A stretch of 64,000 nucleotides of DNA from Paenibacillus sp. DMB5 (lineage in GTDB: Bacteria > Bacillota > Bacilli > Paenibacillales > Paenibacillaceae), in contig NZ_LRAC01000007.1 of the NCBI RefSeq assembly GCF_001517085.1, forward strand, positions 36,134 through 100,133, given 5' to 3'. Shown one piece after another: positions 44,242-52,503 of the stretch. Numbering within the stretch: the stretch's first letter is position 1; each line of letters opens with the position of its first letter. Position numbers and translations under genes: made by a program. A model generated the notes under the pieces. That model did not search any database. It had not been told where the DNA came from and saw only the letters and a list, made by a program, of their open reading frames with translations.

Positions 44242-44493
44242 CTAATCGCGCGGATAATTCACTGCCATAATATCCATAAACGGAACCTTGTGCAGTTCCC
44301 CGTTAAAGCTGACATGCACCTTGCCGGTCCGGGAGTCCATGCCGGTAATCTGCCCGCGCACCTCTTCTTCTTTTCCCCATACGGTCAGCACGATCACTGA
44401 CTCCTCCTGCATTGCTTCTGTCAGCTGGTTTCCGAGCTCCTCCAGCACAAACTCATCTCTTGTCGGCCGTTTGGCCACTTTCGCTTTTGCCAC
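44242..44493 (-). CDS. YolD-like family protein
   Basis: 83 residues, GTG start with GGAGGT six bases upstream. RPTRDEFVLEELGNQLTEAM and VWGKEEEVRGQITGMDSRTG match the YolD-like domain. In many Bacilli these genes sit next to Y-family DNA polymerase genes and may modulate them; no polymerase gene is next to this one. Confidence 0.82.
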   Translation of the reverse strand: MAKAKVAKRPTRDEFVLEELGNQLTEAMQEESVIVLTVWGKEEEVRGQITGMDSRTGKVHVSFNGELHKVPFMDIMAVNYPRD

Positions 44494-44607
44494 GCTTTAC
44501 CTCCATTAAGCCATTCCTGGGATTCCTTTTAGCAACTGTTCAGCAGCTATAATGAATGCTCCTGAATATTATAACATGTACTCTCCTGGCAGCAACCCGC
44601 TTTGCAG

Positions 44608-44640
44608 CAAAAAGGAACCGGACGGCAGCCCGGTTCCTCT
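44608..44640 (-). terminator. Terminator of the PL9 gene
   Basis: Stem GGAACCGG/CCGGTTCC with an 8-base loop and TTTTT on the minus strand, 15 bases after the stop. Confidence 0.8.
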
Positions 44641-44652
44641 AAGTACAATAAA

Positions 44653-46617
44653 CTATTGAATAGTGGCGCCGATGTTAGTGCCGGCTGGTGTACCGGAACC
44701 AATCAGATCGCTGCCTGAGGCCAGCTTCAGGAAATTGCCGAGGCTGAAAGAGCCGTCAGCATTCCGGCTAACTGAAGGAGTCAGGCTTACGAAATCAGCA
44801 CTGCTAGCCACAAGACCCTTGGCATTGGTGCTGGCGTTATTCTTCCACCAGACGTTAGTGCTGGAAACATCCGTTCCGCTTGTCTTGTCGCTCGATGATC
44901 CCGCAAAGCTCAGGTTATTCGTAAATACATGGGTACCAGCATCAAAAGCAAAGTTGCTTCCGCCGTTGCTCCATGATGTATTGTTGGTCATTTTGATGGA
45001 GCCGGGGTTGCTGTTATAGGTGAAGCCGTGCTTTTTGTTCTGGAAGGCCATGCTGTTCGTTACAATATGATTTACGGATATGGATTCACCGCCCAGCTTA
45101 AAGCCGTTGCCGTCACTGTTTGAGGTTGAATTGCCGTTGGAGGTTTGGCCGTTCTTGTAAGCAATGCTGTTCTTAATGGTGACTGCACCGATCGGGCCGG
45201 TATCCGTCTTGGTGTACAGGTCCCATCCGTCATCGGTGTTCCAGGCTGCTATACATTTATCAAACACGTTTCCGGGGCCAATCGTCAGCTTGGCGGCAAA
45301 CCCGTCAGCATCCTCTCCGTTATCCGGGTCAAAATTGTCATGGGAGTATACGCCGATAATCTGATTGTAGCTTGGCCATTCGCTCATACTGGAGGCAGAT
45401 GAGGCATAACGGCTGATTTGCAGGCCCGAATCCCGGTTATGATGCGTCTCTACATTTTCGATAATGTTATAGTTGCCGCCTATAAAGATCCCGTTGTCTC
45501 CGGCTCCCTTGACTTCAATCCCTTTTACGTGCCAGTAATGCCCAAAGATCTGCAAGCCGCGTTCCGAGGATGCAAAGGCTTGAGCGGAGAAATCAAAAAC
45601 CGGCTTTTCACTTCCATAGGCAACGATGGTCTTGTGCGCGCTGGCGGTGCCGCTGTTGTCCCGCTCGATCGTCACTGGTGAAGAGAAGGCATAAGTGCCG
45701 CCGCGCAGGTAGATCGTTCCGCCTGCAGCAACCCGGGTCAATGCAGATTGCAGCGTAGTCGGGCTTCCAATCGTACCGGCATTGCCTGCAGCACCGTTAG
45801 CCGCGACATAAAGCGCGCCGGAAACAGGAGTTGCTGTCGGGACAGCGGTAGGCGCAGGAGTAGGCGCTGTTGTCGCTGTTGCTGAAGGAGTTGCCGTCGG
45901 TGTAGGCGCTGCTGTAGGCGCTGCTGTAGGCGCTGCTGTAGGACTGCTGGTTGGTGCCGTTGTAGCGGTTGGCGTGGATGTAGGAGTTGCAGTGGTATCG
46001 CTTACAATTACATTATCAAATTTGGCAGCCGTCTTGTAGGCAATCAATCCAACTCCGCCGGAGGTTAAATTGTTATCGTGTGCATTTAGTTGCAGCACAT
46101 TATTCACGTACATGCTGATCGAATCTCCCGCTAGTTCCAGCCGGATATTGTACACTGTCCCTGTCGTGATTGAGAAGCCGGTCTTCGTAGCGAGTGTAGT
46201 GCTTTCGCCGCCGAACTTTTTGCGGATTTCCAGTGTTCCCCCGTTCGAATTGGAGATGGAAGCTGCATAGTAATTGTTGCCGTCCTTGTAACGGCCGCAC
46301 ACATACGTACGGTTTGTGCCGTTAAAATTATCGATTTTAACATCAGCCTTGACGCTGTAGTCGGTCCAGGAGCCGCTGCCTGCCGAGGTGCGGCCTTCTG
46401 AACTGCCGGATTGATAATATACATAAGAGCTGCCGTCCTTAACTACTGACCAGATACCTGTCGTGCTGGTCCAATTGCCGGCGCTGCCGGACTCAAAATC
46501 ATCACTGAAGACGTTTGCCGCATGTACTGACGGTATACCCCATTGCAAGCCGCCAAAAGCGATTACAGCAGAAAGCGCAATACATGCAGTGAAAGAAAAT
46601 CTCTTTTTTATTTTCAC
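44653..46617 (-). CDS. Secreted PL9-family pectate lyase
   Basis: 654 residues. Signal peptide (MKIKKRFSFTACIALSAVIA ... VHAAN). Residues about 35-210 form a beta-sandwich carbohydrate-binding-like module (FSDDFESGSAGNWTSTTGIW). A TP/AP-rich linker of about 60 residues follows, then a right-handed beta-helix. The helix has the PL9 calcium-site aspartates (NGEDADGFAAKL, NTDDGWDLY) and the likely catalytic Lys (GNGFKLGG). It cuts polygalacturonate or rhamnogalacturonan by beta-elimination; the unsaturated products feed the kdu genes 3 kb away. The last residues of a typical helix cap are present (PAGTNIGATIQ). Confidence 0.9.
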   Translation of the reverse strand: MKIKKRFSFTACIALSAVIAFGGLQWGIPSVHAANVFSDDFESGSAGNWTSTTGIWSVVKDGSSYVYYQSGSSEGRTSAGSGSWTDYSVKADVKIDNFNGTNRTYVCGRYKDGNNYYAASISNSNGGTLEIRKKFGGESTTLATKTGFSITTGTVYNIRLELAGDSISMYVNNVLQLNAHDNNLTSGGVGLIAYKTAAKFDNVIVSDTTATPTSTPTATTAPTSSPTAAPTAAPTAAPTPTATPSATATTAPTPAPTAVPTATPVSGALYVAANGAAGNAGTIGSPTTLQSALTRVAAGGTIYLRGGTYAFSSPVTIERDNSGTASAHKTIVAYGSEKPVFDFSAQAFASSERGLQIFGHYWHVKGIEVKGAGDNGIFIGGNYNIIENVETHHNRDSGLQISRYASSASSMSEWPSYNQIIGVYSHDNFDPDNGEDADGFAAKLTIGPGNVFDKCIAAWNTDDGWDLYTKTDTGPIGAVTIKNSIAYKNGQTSNGNSTSNSDGNGFKLGGESISVNHIVTNSMAFQNKKHGFTYNSNPGSIKMTNNTSWSNGGSNFAFDAGTHVFTNNLSFAGSSSDKTSGTDVSSTNVWWKNNASTNAKGLVASSADFVSLTPSVSRNADGSFSLGNFLKLASGSDLIGSGTPAGTNIGATIQ

Positions 46618-46799
46618 GTTAACATTTACCTCCAGATTATTTTTTTATTTTTTCAGTAGCAACTGCAGCTGTAGCATTCCATGTCATTCTTGCTGTTTTA
46701 CGAAACAACAGTTAATTATCGTTCATCGCATCCCTCCTTGCCCGGATAACTGCAGATTACTGCGAAGGGTGTTTTTCCGCAGGAGTCAACCTAACTTCC

Positions 46800-46828
46800 A
46801 CTATAAATCCTTTTTCAGGATTGTACAG
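46800..46828 (-). promoter_or_regulatory. Candidate promoter of the PL9 gene with an inverted repeat in the spacer
   Basis: Minus strand: weak -35 CTGTAC (46823-46828), 17-bp spacer, -10 TATAGT (46800-46805). The whole spacer is an inverted repeat, AATCCT-N5-AGGATT (46806-46822), a plausible operator. The rest of the gap (46618-46923) has no recognisable gene. Confidence 0.4.
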
Positions 46829-46923
46829 ATGCTTTTAAGTAAATTTATTACATATATGTGAATGTATTCGGTTTTTCTTTCGTGTCTTAATTGTAGAGGG
46901 AAACGATAGGTATCTGAGCATGC

Positions 46924-46948
46924 AAAAAGCTGCCCTGCCGGGCAGCTT
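46924..46948 (-). terminator. Terminator of the SRPBCC gene
   Basis: Stem AAGCTGCCC/GGGCAGCTT with a short loop, 16 bases after the stop; TTTTTG follows on the minus strand. Confidence 0.75.
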
Positions 46949-46963
46949 CATATGATCCTCTAT

Positions 46964-47445
46964 TCAGCTATTCCGCATCCGCTCAACCAGTGCGGTATAC
47001 ACCTTATACTGCTCTTCCCACGCATGCATGCGGTTGCCGAACCCTTTTCCCTCCAGCAGCGCTTCTATAACATCCAGACAGACATGCCAGCCGGCCAGAT
47101 CCCTGGGAGTGTGGTCCGTAATTGTTCTTATCGTCTCGATTAGCCGAAGACTGCTTTCTCCCGGCCCTGCTTCAAGCTCAAATCTGACCTTATCCTCACC
47201 CCAGGCATACTCCAGCACAGCGGCAGGGCGTAATCCGAGATGCCCATCACCTCATACGTCCCGTCTCCTATATCAAACGTCATGCTGCCGCCAATGCACA
47301 GCTCACCGGACCTAAGCTCAGGAAACCACTTGGACAGCAGCTCATTATCCGTCAGGTAAGCCCAGACTTCATCTGCTGTATGCTTGTAATGGCGATCAAA
47401 CGTTGCTGTGAAGCCGCCCGGCACTTTCTGTAGTCTGGCAGTCAC
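46964..47445 (-). pseudogene. SRPBCC (AHSA1/START-like) protein with a one-base frameshift
   Basis: From 47445: MTARLQKVPGGFTATFDRHY, then DEVWAYLTDNELLSKWFPEL and DGTYEVMGISDYALP, typical of the Aha1 C-terminal/SRPBCC domain. The frame then drifts. The adjacent frame gives VLEYAWGEDKVRFELEAGPG ... GWHVCLDVIEALLEGK ... TALVERMRNS, ending at 46964. CCGCTG for expected CCGGCTG near 47221 explains the break. Restored length is 160 residues, the usual size. These proteins have a hydrophobic ligand-binding helix-grip fold and no known reaction here. Confidence 0.8.
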
Positions 47446-47563
47446 CTGGATTCCTCCGAATCTGAATGGAATTGCTCCGGAACGAAACAGTAATGTAAGA
47501 TTATACTCCCGAAAAGGATAGCATTTGTAGGGCGCGTTATCAAATAATAAGCAGCTGCTATAA

Positions 47564-49240
47564 CTATACCTTATATTCTTCCAAGCTTACAGGTTTGCCG
47601 TTAATTAAAGCTGCCGGCCCTTTATCTGTACCTGCTTCAAGCCGGAGCAGATCACTACTAAGGGTAGTGTATTCTACCGAGAGTACAGATCCTGCCGTGA
47701 ACACCGGCTTACGAGCTGACAGAGCAGCGGCAAACTCCGCCAGGCTGCTGATGCCTTTTTCCGCTGCCTCGGCTGCCGCTAAGGCTTCAATCGCTACGCC
47801 ACCCGGCATTCCTGCCGCCGTTACTTCCAAGTAATCCTCCCTGCTGGTCAGCTGATATGCCCGGGACAGCCAGACAGCAAAATAAATCCCCCGGACCAGG
47901 CCGTAAAGCGCCTGTTCCTGCTCCAGCCATTCTCCCATCGGCAGCACGCCGACAACCGTGTTCTCTTCCCCTTCCGGCACAGGGAACAAGGACAGCACCG
48001 TCCCCTTATGGAACAGCACCTCCATATAAGGACTCTGGTGGCGGGGATCGCCTGCCCGGTAGCCTTCGCCCGGATGGAAGAAATACAGCCGGTTGACTTT
48101 CCCTTCCCCATCGACCGGCAGTGAATAAGCCCAGCGGAGCTGCTCATTATCAAATTCTTCTACCCGCTCCCACAGGCCGCCTGCCGCATACGCGTCTGTA
48201 ATATAAGCGTATGAATGGAGCAATGGCTGCTCCTTAGATTCGCCGGGATTTACTTTTTGCGTAAGCTTCTTCATCTCTACAGGTTCCCGGCGGTTTAACG
48301 CTGCTTCCCGGGCCTGTGCCGTAGCCTCGTAGAATAGAAACCCTGCATATTCTGTACGCGGCATACTCCCGCTTAGCGGGAAATCGCCGAATTGCACATA
48401 ATCATGCAGCACGTTACGGTCAGCGGGCACATCATGCGGCCAGCCGCGGGAATGTGCGCCGGCCCAGGCACCGCGCAAATAGAAGTCACTCCGCACCTGC
48501 CAGAGGTAGTCCAGCATCGCTCCAAGCAATGCCCGGACTCCGCTGTCTGCCTCCAGCTCCCAGGCGCAGGTGAACGCCTGCACCCAGTGCCAGAACCACG
48601 GCAGACTGCCATACTCCGGCATCCCTTTTGCCCGGATATGGCTGAGTGTCCGCTCCAGACTGGCCACGCCGTCTGCACGCAGCTCCTCATCGCCAAACAG
48701 CTGGCCGAAGATCAGCTTGGCGGCTGTATATTTGGCTTCGTGGTGCCCGTAATGCACCACCTCTTTACGGAAAAAGCCGCTGCGGTAAATATGCCCGGTT
48801 GCCGTATGTAAGGCTACCCTAAGGGCAGCACTCAGTTGACCGTTATAATGCCTGCAGAACCAGACCAGCAGGCTGCCCATAATTTCTACCGGCAGCTCAT
48901 GCGGCGCGGCTTCGCGCGGCAGCGGATTCAGGCCAAGCGGCCAGTGGCCGTACAGGCGGGTTCCCGGCTGCCGGTTCTGCAGCAGCACGGTTTCCAGCAG
49001 CACCGCCTCCGCTTTCTGCCGGGCCTGCTCCCGCTCTGCTTCCGGAAGCATTGAATCGTCTACAGCAGCCGCGAACAGATAGGAAGCATAATAGAAGTTA
49101 TTGCGGACGTCATCGTGAAACCAGAGGCCGCTGTCCAGCAGCGGCAGCGCCTGTGCCTCAAGTGCCACCTTTTGAATGATCTCCCGTTGTCTCTGTGCAT
49201 AGGGATTATCTAGTTTATAGTGTAGCTTAGCCGTCATCAT
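47564..49240 (-). CDS. Protein of unknown function, probable alpha-helical barrel, divergent from kduI
   Basis: About 558 residues from ATG 49240 (GGGAGGGG a few bases before; an earlier in-frame ATG lacks a site). No signal peptide, so cytoplasmic. The first 390 residues look all-helical with repeated aromatic-rich helices (SGLWFHDDVRNNFYYASYLF, YGHHEAKYTAAKLIFGQLFG, EYGSLPWFWHWVQAFTCAWE), reminiscent of alpha/alpha toroids of glycan lyases and unsaturated glucuronyl hydrolases. The remainder looks beta-rich (GEGKVNRLYFFHPGEGYRAG, QSPYMEVLFHKGTVLSLFPV), as in heparinase-type lyases. I do not recognise the family. The location beside kduI-kduD suggests processing of unsaturated uronate oligosaccharides, which is inference. 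Confidence 0.6.
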   Translation of the reverse strand: MMTAKLHYKLDNPYAQRQREIIQKVALEAQALPLLDSGLWFHDDVRNNFYYASYLFAAAVDDSMLPEAEREQARQKAEAVLLETVLLQNRQPGTRLYGHWPLGLNPLPREAAPHELPVEIMGSLLVWFCRHYNGQLSAALRVALHTATGHIYRSGFFRKEVVHYGHHEAKYTAAKLIFGQLFGDEELRADGVASLERTLSHIRAKGMPEYGSLPWFWHWVQAFTCAWELEADSGVRALLGAMLDYLWQVRSDFYLRGAWAGAHSRGWPHDVPADRNVLHDYVQFGDFPLSGSMPRTEYAGFLFYEATAQAREAALNRREPVEMKKLTQKVNPGESKEQPLLHSYAYITDAYAAGGLWERVEEFDNEQLRWAYSLPVDGEGKVNRLYFFHPGEGYRAGDPRHQSPYMEVLFHKGTVLSLFPVPEGEENTVVGVLPMGEWLEQEQALYGLVRGIYFAVWLSRAYQLTSREDYLEVTAAGMPGGVAIEALAAAEAAEKGISSLAEFAAALSARKPVFTAGSVLSVEYTTLSSDLLRLEAGTDKGPAALINGKPVSLEEYKV

Positions 49241-49351
49241 TTTCCCCTCCCAGGGTATTATTTCCATCCTATTGTGCACGCTTTCCGTTCATATAGCAAT
49301 CACAAAAAACAACAAATAAACTAAAATAAACAGACTAAAAAAGATTATCTC

Positions 49352-49380
49352 TTGCCAAATGAACGTAAATGGATTAAATT
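49352..49380 (+). promoter_or_regulatory. Promoter of kduI-deoR-kduD
   Basis: -35 TTGCCA (49352-49357), 17-bp spacer, -10 TAAATT (49375-49380), 48 bases before the chosen kduI start. The region 49290-49350 upstream is A/T-rich with repeated AATAAAC/ACTAAAA motifs shared with the divergent gene. Confidence 0.6.
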
Positions 49381-49427
49381 GTACCTATACGAACGAAAAT
49401 ACGTCAGCGAAGGGGATTGAATACGTA

Positions 49428-50261
49428 ATGGAAAGACGTTTTGCATCGCATCCGAATGAAGTGAAGCAGTTTGACACAGAGCGCCTGCGCAAGGAGTTCC
49501 ACATCCCGGTTATTTTTGCTCCGGATGAGCTGAAGCTTGTCCTGACTCATGAAGACCGCATGATCGTGGGCGGAGCTAATCCGGTAAACGAAGATGTTGT
49601 ACTGACAACGGACCTGAAGGAGCTTGGGGTAACTTACTTCCTGGAGCGCCGCGAGCTGGGTGTTATCAATGTCGGAGGCAAGGGCTCTATCGTTGTAGAC
49701 GGCACTGAATACGAAATTGATTTCAAAGAATGTCTCTATGTCGGACAAGGCGCTAAGGATGTTGTATTCAAAAGCGCAGACAGTGCCAAGCCTGCCAAGT
49801 TCTATCTGAACTCTGCTCCGGCACACCAGTCCTACCCTACTACCAAGACTACACTTGCAGAATCCGAATCCGGCGCACTCGGCGGTCTGGAAAATTCCAA
49901 CGAACGCACCATTCACCGTTTCATCCATACTAATGGCGTACAGAGCGCTCAGCTTGTAATGGGTATGACTCAGCTGAAGCCGGGCAGCATGTGGAATACA
50001 ATGCCTTCCCATACTCATCCGCGCCGGATGGAAGCTTACTTCTACTTCGATCTTCCGGATGATTCCATTGTGTTCCACCTGATGGGCGAGCCGACTGAAA
50101 CCCGCCACATCGTTATGCACAATGAGCAGGCTGTCATTTCCCCAAGCTGGTCGATTCACAGCGGTGTAGGAACACACAACTATACCTTCATCTGGAGTAT
50201 GGCCGGTGACAACAAACGTTACGATGATATGGACCCCGTAGGCATGAAAGAATTAAAATAG
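49428..50261 (+). CDS. kduI: 5-dehydro-4-deoxy-D-glucuronate isomerase
   Basis: Converts 5-keto-4-deoxyuronate, formed from unsaturated galacturonate, to 2,5-diketo-3-deoxygluconate. Cupin family. From MERRFASHPNEVKQFDTERL, the 277 residues match KduI length. TMPSHTHPRRMEAYFYFDLP holds the zinc-binding HxH and Glu, and VISPSWSIHSGVGTHNYTFI holds the later His ligand. The start at 49428 is chosen by family length; the 23 codons before it would add an unlikely tail. First gene of an operon with a DeoR regulator and kduD. Confidence 0.94.
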   Translation: MERRFASHPNEVKQFDTERLRKEFHIPVIFAPDELKLVLTHEDRMIVGGANPVNEDVVLTTDLKELGVTYFLERRELGVINVGGKGSIVVDGTEYEIDFKECLYVGQGAKDVVFKSADSAKPAKFYLNSAPAHQSYPTTKTTLAESESGALGGLENSNERTIHRFIHTNGVQSAQLVMGMTQLKPGSMWNTMPSHTHPRRMEAYFYFDLPDDSIVFHLMGEPTETRHIVMHNEQAVISPSWSIHSGVGTHNYTFIWSMAGDNKRYDDMDPVGMKELK

Positions 50262-50295
50262 AAGAAAACCAACTACGGAAAGACGAGGCAGGCGG

Positions 50296-51051
50296 ATGAA
50301 CCCGATACGGCGACACGAGATGATTATGGAAGTTATGCTGAACCAGAAGGATGTAACGGTAAATGAGCTCAGCGACAAGCTGCAGGTCAGCGGAAAAACA
50401 ATCCGTGAGGATCTTAGCAAGCTTGAGGAGCAGGGATTGATTGTGCGGGTGCACGGCGGAGCCGTACTCGCCCAAAGCGATCAGTTCGGCATCCTCCCCG
50501 TAAAGAACCCGCTGGATAAATATTCAGACGAGAAAACGGAGATTGCGCTGCGTGCCATTTCCCACATCAGACAGGATGACATCATTGCACTGGACGGCGG
50601 AAGCACGACGCTGGAGATTGCCCGGCGGCTGGACAACATGTCTCTGACAGTGGTTACCAATGATGTGTACATCATCAGCGAGCTGGTTCCAAAAGACAAC
50701 ATCCGTCTGGTCGTTCCCGGAGGGTACCGGGTCCGCAATATGCTGGCCGGTCCCGAAGCCGTCGCCTACGTGCAAAAGCTAAATATACAAAAAGCATTCC
50801 TGTCGGCTACAGCCGTGCATATCGAGCACGGACTGTCTATCTACACCGGTGATTTAATTGATTTCAAGCAGGCGCTTGTATCCACAGCGCGCAAAGTATT
50901 TGCGGCCTGTGACCACCACAAGTTCGGACAGACTGCGCTGCGCACCTTCGCTTCATTGCAGGAAGTCGATGTGCTGCTTACAGACAGCGGCCTGTCCCCT
51001 GAAACGGCGGAGCAATTCCGCAAGGCAGGCATCAGCATTGAAGTCGGCTAA
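50296..51051 (+). CDS. DeoR-family regulator in the kdu operon
   Basis: 251 residues. DeoR winged helix (MNPIRRHEMIMEVMLNQKDV, TVNELSDKLQVSGKTIREDL) and DeoRC sensor (DDIIALDGGSTTLEIARRLD, LTVVTNDVYIISEL, FLSATAVHIEHGLSIYTGDL). It lies 34 bases after kduI and 52 before kduD, same strand, so it probably controls this operon in response to a keto-deoxy sugar acid. This is not the IclR/LacI-type KdgR of other bacteria. Confidence 0.85.
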   Translation: MNPIRRHEMIMEVMLNQKDVTVNELSDKLQVSGKTIREDLSKLEEQGLIVRVHGGAVLAQSDQFGILPVKNPLDKYSDEKTEIALRAISHIRQDDIIALDGGSTTLEIARRLDNMSLTVVTNDVYIISELVPKDNIRLVVPGGYRVRNMLAGPEAVAYVQKLNIQKAFLSATAVHIEHGLSIYTGDLIDFKQALVSTARKVFAACDHHKFGQTALRTFASLQEVDVLLTDSGLSPETAEQFRKAGISIEVG

Positions 51052-51103
51052 GCTGCCGAACACAAAACATTCATATTAACCTATTAAAGGAGCGAATTAT
51101 ATT

Positions 51104-51859
51104 ATGTCATCATTATTCAGCCTTGCAGGCAAAACAGCAATCGTAACCGGAGCAGCACAAGGTCTGGGCCAAGGGATCGCCCTGGCTTTTGCCGAAGCAG
51201 GTGCAGACGTTGTATCCATCTCCCTTAACGACAGTGATGAAACTGTAGCAGCAGCCCAAGCGTTCGGCGTAAAAGCCCTGAGCATCGCCGCTGACCTGAG
51301 CGACCACACCAAGCTGCAGGCTGCATTCGACCAGGCGCTGGAACTGACCGGCAAAGTGGACATCCTCGTTAACTGCGCAGGCATGATCCGCCGTACTCCA
51401 GCCAAGGACCACAGTGAAAAAGACTGGTTCGATGTAATCAACCTCAACCAGAACACTGTATTCCTGCTGTCCCAGATCGCCGGCCGTCACTTCCTGGAAA
51501 GAGGAACCGGTAAAATCATCAACATCTGCTCCATGCTGTCCTACCAGGGCGGTATCAACGTTCCAGGCTACACAGCAAGCAAGCATGCTGTTGCCGGCTT
51601 GACCAAAGCTTTCGCTAACGAATGGGCACAATACGGCCTGAACGTTAACGCTATTGCTCCTGGATACATGGCTACTGAAAACACTGCACCAATCCGTGCG
51701 GACCAGAACCGTTCCGATTCCATCCTTGAGCGTATCCCTGCAGGCCGTTGGGGAACTGCTGAAGACGTTAAAGGTCCTGCAGTATTCCTGGCTTCCGCTG
51801 CTTCCGACTACCTGAACGGCCATATCCTGGCTGTTGACGGCGGATGGCTGGCCAGATAA
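51104..51859 (+). CDS. kduD: 2-dehydro-3-deoxy-D-gluconate 5-dehydrogenase
   Basis: Short-chain dehydrogenase of 251 residues. GKTAIVTGAAQGLGQGIALA is the cofactor motif, LVNCAGMIRR the NAG-type motif, and SMLSYQGG...PGYTASKHAV carries the Ser-Tyr-Lys catalytic residues. It reduces 2,5-diketo-3-deoxygluconate to 2-keto-3-deoxygluconate, the step after KduI. The following kdgK/kdgA steps are not in this window. Terminator follows. Confidence 0.93.
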   Translation: MSSLFSLAGKTAIVTGAAQGLGQGIALAFAEAGADVVSISLNDSDETVAAAQAFGVKALSIAADLSDHTKLQAAFDQALELTGKVDILVNCAGMIRRTPAKDHSEKDWFDVINLNQNTVFLLSQIAGRHFLERGTGKIINICSMLSYQGGINVPGYTASKHAVAGLTKAFANEWAQYGLNVNAIAPGYMATENTAPIRADQNRSDSILERIPAGRWGTAEDVKGPAVFLASAASDYLNGHILAVDGGWLAR

Positions 51860-51905
51860 TATCGCTTCATTCCTCCGGATGAAGGAGCTTTCTCACATAC
51901 ACTTA

Positions 51906-51943
51906 CACCCGCATGCCTCTGGCATGCGGGTGTTTGGTTTTTT
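51906..51943 (+). terminator. Terminator of the kdu operon
   Basis: Perfect stem CACCCGCATGCC/GGCATGCGGGTG with a TCT loop, then TTTGGTTTTTT. Confidence 0.9.
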
Positions 51944-51955
51944 ACAGGCTATGAT

Positions 51956-52477
51956 TTAGGCCGTCAGCTCCACAAACTGTTCAGGATAAGCGCGGATGTA
52001 AGCTGCGATCGCAGCTAGACTCTTCACTGACACGCTCTGAATCCGGTCATAATAAACTGTAATTTCTCCTGCCAGCCCGGTGTCCTGCTCCAGATCTTTG
52101 AAGGCAGCCTCACTCCATCTCCGTCCCAGCCGGTTATTTCGCAGCTCCAGCATATCTTTGGTATCCTGCAGAAGCTGCATCATTTCTGAATCCCCGAAGA
52201 AAGACAACGCTTCCTGGACCCCGTCCCAATAGCCGGGCATATCCAGCATATGGGACAGCCAGGTATAGTACTCTGCTTCAGATTTATGTCCGTGATCATA
52301 GAACACCCGGAACATACAAAGTGCTTTCTGTGCCCGGCTCAGCTGCCCGATTACCTCAGCCTTGATTTCAGGGCGTTTGCCGCGTATAAGCATAAACACC
52401 GGTTCCATACAGGCCCAGCCCAGCCTTTCATCGCTGAACGCTTCAAACGTCCCCCGTTGCATTTTTACCAGATGCAT
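51956..52477 (-). CDS. Hypothetical protein, 173 residues
   Basis: MHLVKMQRGTFEAFSDERLG opens a mostly helical, soluble protein with several aromatic and charged helices (YYTWLSHMLDMPGYWDGVQE, LLQDTKDMLELRNNRLGRRW). GGAGGG six bases before the ATG supports translation. I recognise no family motif. It ends 13 bases from the kdu terminator and lies on the opposite strand, 27 bases downstream of the stalk-domain protein gene, so the two minus-strand genes may share a transcript. Confidence 0.6.
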   Translation of the reverse strand: MHLVKMQRGTFEAFSDERLGWACMEPVFMLIRGKRPEIKAEVIGQLSRAQKALCMFRVFYDHGHKSEAEYYTWLSHMLDMPGYWDGVQEALSFFGDSEMMQLLQDTKDMLELRNNRLGRRWSEAAFKDLEQDTGLAGEITVYYDRIQSVSVKSLAAIAAYIRAYPEQFVELTA

Positions 52478-52503
52478 GTCGCCCTCCTTGATTTAAGTTA
52501 TCC

